DNA of 64,000 nt from Siphonodentalium dalli. Its lineage: Eukaryota > Mollusca > Scaphopoda > Gadilida > Siphonodentaliidae. This document shows, piece by piece, positions 56,951-64,000 of this stretch (the stretch's first letter is position 1; the number at the start of each line of letters is the position of its first letter). Position numbers and translations under genes: made by a program. Location: assembly GCA_032622095.1 (NCBI GenBank), contig CP136062.1, forward strand, positions 198,099,887 through 198,163,886. The letters run 5' to 3'. The notes under the pieces were generated by a model. It was not told the origin of the DNA and ran no database searches. It saw only the letters and a program-made list of their open reading frames with translations.

Positions 56951-57265
56951 TCTACTATATATTTTGGGACTTCTGTCTGTCTGTTTGTTTGTTAGCAATG
57001 GCCGGGAAAACTGCCGGACGAATTTCGACGAAATTTGATACCTATGGTTACTTTTGTCCGGGGAGTGTTTTGGACGGGTCAAATCGTGACCCCGACATTA
57101 CCTTAACCTTCCAAATGGTCAATTCAAGGTCAAATCGCGCCTTTCGATGGATTTCGATGTTAGTTCCACGGAGGTTTTCAAAACCAGCTATTTGAAAATT
57201 GTTATCTGAAGTCCGGATGAAAGCAGAGGGAAAACAGCCCGGACGAAGTCGGGTCACCCTGCTAG
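56951..57265 (+). mobile_element. Helitron-like element 3
   Basis: Starts TCTACTATATATTTTGGGAC immediately after the CTAG of element 2. Ends CAGCCCGGACGAAGTCGGG, CACCCTGCTAG then T. The interior contains GGATTTCGACGAAATTTGAT-type and TGGACGGGTCAAATCGTGAC blocks shared with 43253-43750 and 62110-62640. Confidence 0.8.
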
Positions 57266-57269
57266 TTGG

Positions 57270-58655
57270 ATATAATTATGATAGTTGCAATATGTTTCAA
57301 TAAAACATCAAACCTGATATGCCTAATATATTCCCTCTCCCAAGTGATAAGTGACACCTTGGTAAAGTCTCAAGTTCAAGGTCACAAAAAACATTCCAAC
57401 TCTTACACAAAGCCCCCGAATAGTACAATATTAGTCAAATTATGTCTCCTCGGTGTGCAGAAATGAATAATATGCACAATTCGTGCCTTTTTAGCTCCCT
57501 TGTGCACATTGCAGGCAGCCTATAGTGAAAATGCATATTGATTAACTTGACCTTGACATCAAGGTCATACGAGGGGTCTGCCGATTTGGGTCTCGTTTCG
57601 AATTGAACCCCCATGGTCTACATGTACTCTATATGTGTGCCAATTTTCATGCTTTTATCCAAATTTGCACACCCCACCAGCTAACAGCCCCTACAAATAG
57701 TCTAGTCGTTAAAACATTAGACATAGAACAAATTGTTATAGCAAGCTGTTCTTGGTGTGATTTTGTTGGGCGGAATGTGGGGAACAATATATCCAAAATC
57801 CGCCTTGGGTAAAATTCTCTATTCAAGATGGCGTCCAATATGTTGTTGGTATCGGAAATTGTTCAATTTCTGCGGTAGGTGCACCAATTATATTTACAAA
57901 CAATGCTTAGTCGTAAACGATATTTGTAGAATATATGTCACAAAATGGTCGCCAAAATGGACAAAATGAAATTTATGTAAAATTTATTAGCTTATCCCAT
58001 AAGAGTGAACAAACGCTCGAATTATTCGAGTAATAATCTTTGCAGAATATGAGAGAATCTTTTAATAAGATATGTAAGAATTCTCTCTAATGACTTTTAC
58101 GAGAGAGCAATCGAAACCAGGGTCCCATTCAACGGTTAAATCTGGATTTTGGGAGCCCATGCAGAAACGGAAAAGTAACGCAGTTTTATATATATATGTA
58201 CTTTTTATCTTGAATCGTGTGATTGTATGTGTAATTTAATGTGGATGTATTGATTCTGTGACCCTTTTGTAGAAGCAACACTATGTGTAGTGAGAGCAGT
58301 CTCACGACTGTGACCGATCATCAATTATTTTGTTATCTACAAGATCAAACCTTTCAAAATGCACTGCTACTGAACAATAATAGAGAGTACTGGGTAAAAT
58401 GTGAAGATCCTATTGTGCATATATTCCCAATAAAATTATCCATGTTCATCAGCCTGTTGATCAGTCTGATTCATGATCATCTGTTTTCGCAGTAACTATA
58501 CACGTTTTCATGGACGCTATTCCTACAAAATTGGGCAAATGAAAAACGCGGCACGAATTTTGAGCGTTTAGTCGAGCATTACAAAAACATGAATACGCTA
58601 AAATGAATAACATAAGTATAGTATAGTGTCCGTAAGAAACAGAAACATGCAATAT
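57270..58655. other. No gene recognised; AAGATGGCG-type repeat at 57825-57965
   Basis: CAAGATGGCGTCCAATATG and AAAATGGTCGCCAAAATGG resemble blocks at 752 and 52915. Frames are short and domain-free. An ATGTAGTGAGAGCAG-type frame at 58283-58495 has no recognised domain. Confidence 0.35.
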
Positions 58656-58660
58656 ATAGA

Positions 58661-58791
58661 GGATCTACAACGATTCCCAGTTTATAGCGGAATTTACAAA
58701 ACCAATCCAGTAAATTAGGTCTGGACCGAACCTAATTTACTGGACGAGTTGTGTAAATCCCGCTATAAACTGGGGACGAGTTGTAGATTCC
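58661..58791. repeat. 131-bp foldback hairpin
   Basis: GATCTACAACGATTCCCAGTTTATAGCGG at one end pairs with its diverged inverse ending at 58790, and CCAGTAAATTAGG / CCTAATTTACTGG close near the centre. (Long arm written here only in part: key pairs are TTTATAGCGG/CCGCTATAAA and ATTTAC/GTAAAT.). Confidence 0.85.
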
Positions 58792-58794
58792 ATT

Positions 58795-59335
58795 TATTAC
58801 ATAATCCAAAACCTCGACAAAACATACTTAAATCAACAATTCGGGCGCGAAACTGACAACGGCTTCTACATGTTTAAAGACATGCGATGACGTTTCGTGT
58901 AACTATGCGTTGTTATTCCGCGAAAAGAAATAGTCCCAGATAAATAAAGACTCTGTGGTGTGTTTAATGGCGTATATTTAATGACATAACATAACATAAT
59001 AGTTTGTTGGAAAATATTGGAAGCCATAGTATTTTTGAAACTGGTGCTTCGTGATTTTCTGTTAGACTTGACTTGACATTTCGACAAAATATATATTGCA
59101 TGGTTTTGTCACAGTAGGAGTTATGTTTCTTGTGAAGCTTAAATGACGTAGCATACGGAATGTAAACAGACGGCAGTCAAATGTCACCTGGGACTATTTC
59201 CTGTTATTAAACGAAATTTGATATCACATTTTATAGATTGGTTTTTTTTAATGGAATAAGGGTAGGATCGTGTAATAGAGTCATCAACTACTTTTCAAAT
59301 GTTTATAGCTTTGAGTTTTCGAGATGATTTTTTTT
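58795..59335. other. No feature recognised
   Basis: AT-rich. No gene. Confidence 0.35.
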
Positions 59336-59339
59336 TCTT

Positions 59340-59605
59340 CACTGAGATTTTAGTGGAATTCTCGTTCCGCGCTTTTCGCGTCATCCGGTGACGTCGCCCC
59401 GACGGTTAGACTCGTCCATTTTTCTTAAAGCGTCACTACGCGGTGTGACTCGTCCACTGCAGTCAGATTCCAGGGAGAGTTATTTCCCACCGCTCCGCAT
59501 TGATAACGGAGAAGGCGCTGTATGGAGTTGACTGGTCCCCGGACTATAAACCTTGCCATCGCTCTGCTTTGGACGTCGTTGTTAACGCCACTGGTGTATA
59601 CTGTT
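59340..59605 (+). promoter_or_regulatory. CpG-rich stretch with TATAAA-like string
   Basis: CpG density jumps (CCGCGCTTTTCGCGTCATCC, GTGACGTCGCCCCGACGG, TACGCGGTGTGACTCGTCCA), and CTATAAACC stands at about 59544. This could be a promoter or 5' exon of an otherwise unseen gene, or the 5' end of a repeat whose downstream part is shared with the window start. There is no coding evidence. Confidence 0.25.
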
Positions 59606-59839
59606 GGGCAAATTTTAGAAATCTGTGGACCTATGGGGATTTTATAAATAGATAATTGTTTTTTCCGGTTATTTTGGAACGCGTTAAAGTTGTACTGCGA
59701 CCCCGAGTCCGGTAAAAGCTGTAGTTGGAATGTCCAAGTTCGTGAAAGTTCTATTGACTATGCCGATGATTTGAGAAACTTTACTCTGTTTTAGGATATT
59801 GTAGAAAGGCTAATCTGGCCGTGTCAAATTGAGCAATAG

Positions 59840-60240
59840 CGATGGATATCTCGCAGGACAACACATTTCGGATTTTCGTGTGGTGTGTATTCGATGGATG
59901 TCTTATAGTTGCAGTATGTAACTATTAGGGCCGCGTTAATTGCGTTCGATGTTTAGGTATGAACAATGGCTGGGCCATGCACACTTGAATATTTTATGGC
60001 GGGAACCCAATTTTTTATCCGCATTTAGAAGCTTTCTGGTTTGGTGAATGAAAAACCTGCAGTAATAAGCCGTAGTTTTTTGTAATAATTTGAAGGATTA
60101 GTTGTTTTAACGGAATTCTGAGGCGGTGCATTCATGTAACTAATATATTTTATATTATAATTTATATTTATGGCTAATAATATGATCTTGGTGGCGTTAC
60201 CATTTCTGACCATGGTTTTCTTGTTATACCACATGTGGTG
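59840..60240 (+). repeat. Repeat blocks shared with 1-400 and 62770-62860
   Basis: TTGCAGTATGTAA and GAACAATGGCTGG are shared with 280-345. TATGGCTAATAATAT-CTTGGTGGCGTTACC and TGGTTTTCTTGTTAT (60170-60225) recur at 62795-62850. Confidence 0.6.
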
Positions 60241-60399
60241 TATGTTGTTTTGGTAATTTTATTTTCGCGTGGACGATCGATATCGACTGGGCGAATGCAT
60301 TATGGGTACTAATTAGGTATTTCTCGTACTTGAGTATAAACCGTACCGATAGAGTCACGTGTTTACGTCACCGGTGTAATTGGGGAACATGTTTCTATT

Positions 60400-61640
60400 A
60401 TGAAGGTTCGCTATCCCGAAGGTCCACTATTCCGAAGGTTCTCTATACTGAATATTTGCTATTTCGAAGGTTCACTATTCTGAAGGTTCGCTATTCCGAA
60501 GGTTCTCTATTCCGAAGGTTTTTGTTATTTTAAGGTTAATGCTATATTCTAAAGTATTGAGAGGGTTCATTATCACGAAGATTCTTTTTATGAAGGAAAT
60601 AACTTAGAACATTAAATGTGATTTTGTTTTGTTTTCGCGGGTTTTCTTGAGATTTAATGTCATTACGTGGGCCCATACCTTTGAATTATTGGCATATAAT
60701 ATGAATGTTGCGGTATATATGGACCCTCCTGCATTGGGTCATGACACAGGTACAGTTGACTTAAGTTCTGTTCTGTGCGGGCTCCAATTTATGGGTTCAA
60801 TATTTTAAGGGCCAAATTAGAAATTTATGGGCCCATACCTTTGAACTCTGGGCATATAATATGAATATTGGGGGGCATGTCTCTATTCCGAAGGTTCGCT
60901 ATCCCGAAGATCCACTATTCCGAAGGTTCTCTGAATGTTCGCTATTCCGAAGGTTCACCATTCCGAAGGTTCGCTATTCCGAAGGTTCTCTATTCCGAAG
61001 GTTTTTGTTATTTTAATGTTAATTCTATATTCTAAAGTATTGAGAGGGTTCATTATCACGAAGATTCTTTTTATGAAGGAAATAACTTAGAACATTAAAT
61101 GTGATTTTTTTTTGTTTTCGCGGGTTTTCTTGAGATTTAATGTCATTACGTGGGCCCAGACCTTTGAATTCTTGGCATATAATATGAATGTTGCGGTATA
61201 TATGGACCCTCCTGCATTGGGACATGACACAGGTACAGTTGACTTAAGTTCTGTTCTGTGCGGGCTCCAATTTGGGGTTCAATATTTTAAGGGCCAAATT
61301 TAGAAATTTATGGGCCCATACCTTTGAACTCTGGGCATATAATATGAATATTGCGGGGCATATCTCTATTCCGAAGGTTCGCTATCCCGAATATCCACTA
61401 TTCCGAAGGTTCTCTGAATGTTCGCTATTCCGAAGGTTCACCATTCCGAAGGTTCGCTATTCCGAAGGTTCTCTATTCCGAAGGTTTTTGTTATTTTAAG
61501 GTTAATTCTATATTCTAAAGTATTGAGAGGGTTCATTATCACGAATATTCTTTTTATGAAGGAAATAACTTAAAACATTAAATGTGATTTTTTTTTTTCG
61601 CTGGTTTTCTTGAGTTTAATGTCATTACGTATGACCTTAT
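60400..61640 (+). repeat. 483-bp tandem repeat containing a TATTCCGAAGGTTCGC minisatellite
   Basis: Units begin at about 60535, 61018 and 61501 (ATATTCTAAAGTATTGAGAG), the third partial. Each ends in runs of CTATTCCGAAGGTTC at about 60400-60520, 60885-61005 and 61365-61490. Shared interior blocks include GGGCCCATACCTTTGAACTC and ATGGACCCTCCTGCATTGGG. Frames such as RRFTIPKVRYSEG are minisatellite readings. Confidence 0.9.
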
Positions 61641-61644
61641 TTCT

Positions 61645-62095
61645 CATTACATATTCACGCCACGCAGCCCACACAATTGCTATGTTTCCATGCGATTTAA
61701 TGTCATTACGTGTGACCTAATATCTCAATAATCTGAGGCAAGAATACGCCTGCTAAAGGCGGATTATAATAGTGGGGCTTAAGGAATACTGGAGGCTATA
61801 ACAAACTGCGCAGCAGAATATCGCTGAATAGACGAGTATGAGATGAACCTAACTGCAATTGTGACTTTGTTTAAAGGCCCACTTAATTTTCGAGTTATCG
61901 ATTTTGTTTATAGTATATACGGTTTTAATAACAATTTATGCCATACAATTTGAATAAAATACTATAATTCATCACCATTTGAAACGCAGAATACTTCTAT
62001 CTCCTAGTTTGAAACACCCTGAAACACCTTTAAAAAACCGCGTCAAGTCGTGCGTCGTATAACTAGCAATGATCAACTAACATGTCCTCTTCGGC
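61645..62095. other. No feature recognised
   Basis: No gene or clear repeat beyond GTCATTACGT blocks continuing from the preceding array. Confidence 0.35.
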
Positions 62096-62099
62096 TTTC

Positions 62100-62659
62100 C
62101 ATAGATTTCAACTTAATTTGATATTTAGGGGTACTTGTGTCCGGGGAGTATTTTGGACGGGTCAAATCGTGACCCCGACCTGACCTTGACCTTTAAAACA
62201 GTCAATGCAAGGTCAATTTGGGTAAAACGGACGAATTTCGGCGAAATTTGATACCTAGGGATATTTTTGTCCGGGGAGTGTTTTGAACGGGTCAAATCGT
62301 GACCCCGGCGTGACCTTGACCTTCAATATGGTCAATCAAAGGTCAAATCGGGTAAAACGGAAATTTGATACATATGGGTACTTTTGTCGGGGGAGTGTTT
62401 TGGACGGGTCAAATCATGACTCCGATCTTACCTTGACTTCAAAATTGTCAATTAAAGGTCAAGTCGGGTAAAACGGACGGATTTCGACGAAATTTGATAC
62501 CTATGGGTACTTTTCTCCAGGGGGGGGGTGTTTTGGACGGGTCAAATCGTGACCCTGACCTGACCTTGACTTTCAAAATAGTCAATTCAAGGTCAAATCG
62601 CGCCTTTCGCCGGAAATCAGATGGGAAACAGCCCGGACGAAGTCGGGCCCATCAGCTAG
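62100..62659 (+). mobile_element. Helitron-family fragment with ~120-130-bp internal tandem repeat
   Basis: Four units with TTTTGGACGGGTCAAATC start near 62151, 62281, 62398 and 62531. Each has GTGACC-CGAC-TGACCTTGAC, AAGGTCAA-TCGGGTAAAACGG and GACGAAATTTGATACC. The 3' end is intact: ACAGCCCGGACGAAGTCGGG, CATCAGCTAG then T. The TCTACTATAT-type 5' end is missing. Confidence 0.75.
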
Positions 62660-62887
62660 TGTAATAAAGAAGACAGTTTGAAGAATGTAATGTATAACAC
62701 GAGAAACGGGAAAACTTGATATAGGGAAGTATGTAAATTTCCCACATGAAATTTGAAAGCTAGTTTATAGTATAATTATATTATAATATATATTCATGGC
62801 TAATAATATCTTGGTGGCGTTACCATTTCTTACTATGGTTTTCTTGTTATCGTATGGGAGGGCACGTCACAGAGCGATAGCGCCGTA

Positions 62888-63178
62888 GTGTTTCACATAT
62901 ATGAGCCAGGGACGAATCTATGCATGGAGTTTCCACAGCAACACCTACGCCCTGATAGATCAAGTCGCCCTCTAGCCCCTCGACCAATCAAATGCCCGCA
63001 TTTCAATGAAAACGAAACGAAAGTATATGGTTGTAATTATAGATTAATGTATACATCTAGAGGAATGCAAGCCGGAAATATTCTTGTTGACGTTGTCGTC
63101 AAGAAAGGTGATGTGCATTACGTCAAAGATCCACCTCGGGTGATCCCCCAATCATTACTGGTTATTCATCAGACTTAA
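62888..63178 (+). CDS. Hypothetical short protein or terminal exon
   Basis: Open for 96 codons to TAA at 63176, with AATAAA beginning 8 bases later (63184). The peptide is non-repetitive with several Pro/Arg pairs and two Cys in PIKCPHFNENETKVYGCNY, then a hydrophobic-charged stretch NILVDVVVKKGDVHYVKDPP. An acceptor-like GCGCCGTAG precedes it closely. No family is recognised. The in-frame start used here need not be the true one if it is an exon. Confidence 0.3.
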   Translation: MFHIYEPGTNLCMEFPQQHLRPDRSSRPLAPRPIKCPHFNENETKVYGCNYRLMYTSRGMQAGNILVDVVVKKGDVHYVKDPPRVIPQSLLVIHQT

Positions 63179-63189
63179 TTCACAATAAA

Positions 63190-64000
63190 GGTAGCTATAG
63201 TATAACTGAAGGTGACGGTCACGGACACAACGGTGTAGAATTAATACAGAACACAACTTGCATCATAATCTCGAGTCTTTTACCGAAATCTTTGCGGAGG
63301 GCGGATAGTTACATTTCGCTCGATGTACGCTCTAGCGAAATATATCCACGCGACATCCGCCATTCATTCGATAAAAGATTCTCGATTAAGATGCGAGTTG
63401 TGGTCTGTAATATTATTCGGTGATAAACTGAATGTAGGCCTTCCCGAGTGGTCAACGTCGGTTATAGATCATTTGACCCGGGAATTACTTAAAACAACCA
63501 CGGAGATTAAATTACACAATTTTATATATGCATATTCATATGTGTTTGTGTCGCTGAATGTACACGTTGTATGCTCAACGAGCCAAATATTTCACTGCTC
63601 ACTCGATTTAATGGGGGTGGGGGCTCATTGTAGTTGGTAGATTTCCCATTAACACTATTTCTCTGTTAACTTCGACTTTAAATACCTTTTATTCGAATAT
63701 AATACATGTAATATATAAAAGGCAGCGGGCACTATAGTTATTTCAACCTCTCCCGAATACAAAGCTGACAATATGTCGATAACAGAACAGTAGTAGTATG
63801 TAGGAACACATTAGGTTTGTATTTTGCTGAAATATGATCTTCCAGTATAAAAGCTAGTTAGCCGAAACGAAACGTTAAAGAAATAGTCTTACGACAGGTT
63901 CACAGGAACCCGTCTGTGTATATATTGAAACCGATATTCGTGGCGATATAAATTATATTTCTGACTATGAATCCGCTAAAATCCGCATTGGGGAAAATTT
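63190..64000. other. No feature recognised
   Basis: The 105-codon frame at 63323-63640 has no domain and runs into GGGGGTGGGGG. Not called. Confidence 0.35.

Noticed and set aside
60330-61499. Frames with repeated RRFTIPKVRYSEG
   Set aside because: Readings of the TTCCGAAGGTTCGC minisatellite.

Overview
The window reads as AT-rich, intron/intergenic-type DNA from an animal genome, most likely a marine invertebrate. The evidence is the mix of degraded L1/Tx1-type and other LINE fragments, a piggyBac transposon, Helitron-type and TTAA-flanked non-autonomous DNA transposons, foldback elements, long (TA)n/(CA)n microsatellites, CpG that is not strongly depleted, and no operon-like run of open frames. 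The phylum cannot be fixed from the sequence alone. No complete host gene is visible. A few short open stretches next to splice-acceptor-like or poly(A)-signal-like sequence are listed as weak terminal-exon candidates.

Layout. 1-5040: decayed repeats, a 3' LINE fragment (1279-2640), an interspersed repeat split by a TTAA-flanked palindromic element (3530-4380), and a Helitron-type 5' end running into a TA/TG microsatellite (4445-4583). 5041-15020: an array about 10 kb long built from one ~510-bp MITE plus its flanking sequence, with a ~3-kb segment duplicated in tandem and a second MITE subfamily nested inside. 15021-22370: short inverted-repeat elements of several families and two isolated exon-like stretches. 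22370-24190: a second block of the same MITE array. 25716-26164: another MITE. 26566-31231: a decayed piggyBac element of about 4.7 kb with TTAA on both sides and a MITE nested inside. 31262-35355: tandem repeats and hairpins. 36250-39590: mostly featureless. 39596-46440: diverged repeat copies, a ~330-bp tandem repeat split by a microsatellite and a LINE fragment, a Helitron fragment and foldback elements. 47820-49480: a short tandem array invaded by a MITE that is fused to a LINE 3' end. 50307-50706: two 69-bp palindromes in opposite orientation. 51480-54074: an L1-type endonuclease fragment abutting a 2.2-kb foldback element. 56131-57265: three Helitron-like elements in tandem. 59340-61640: a CpG-rich stretch and a nested 483-bp/minisatellite array. 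62100-62659: a Helitron fragment with a ~120-bp internal tandem repeat.

The unifying theme is TTAA-directed DNA transposition. At least four distinct element types in this window are bounded by TTAA: the Kolobok/T2-like MITE, the piggyBac element, a 140-bp piggyBac-like MITE, and the element carrying the 69-bp palindrome. Two nested insertions can be read against related uninterrupted copies in the same window. The most unusual structures are the MITE-derived higher-order array, the bead-like ACACA/TGTGT palindrome elements, the conserved 69-bp palindrome, and the direct head-to-tail Helitron junction.
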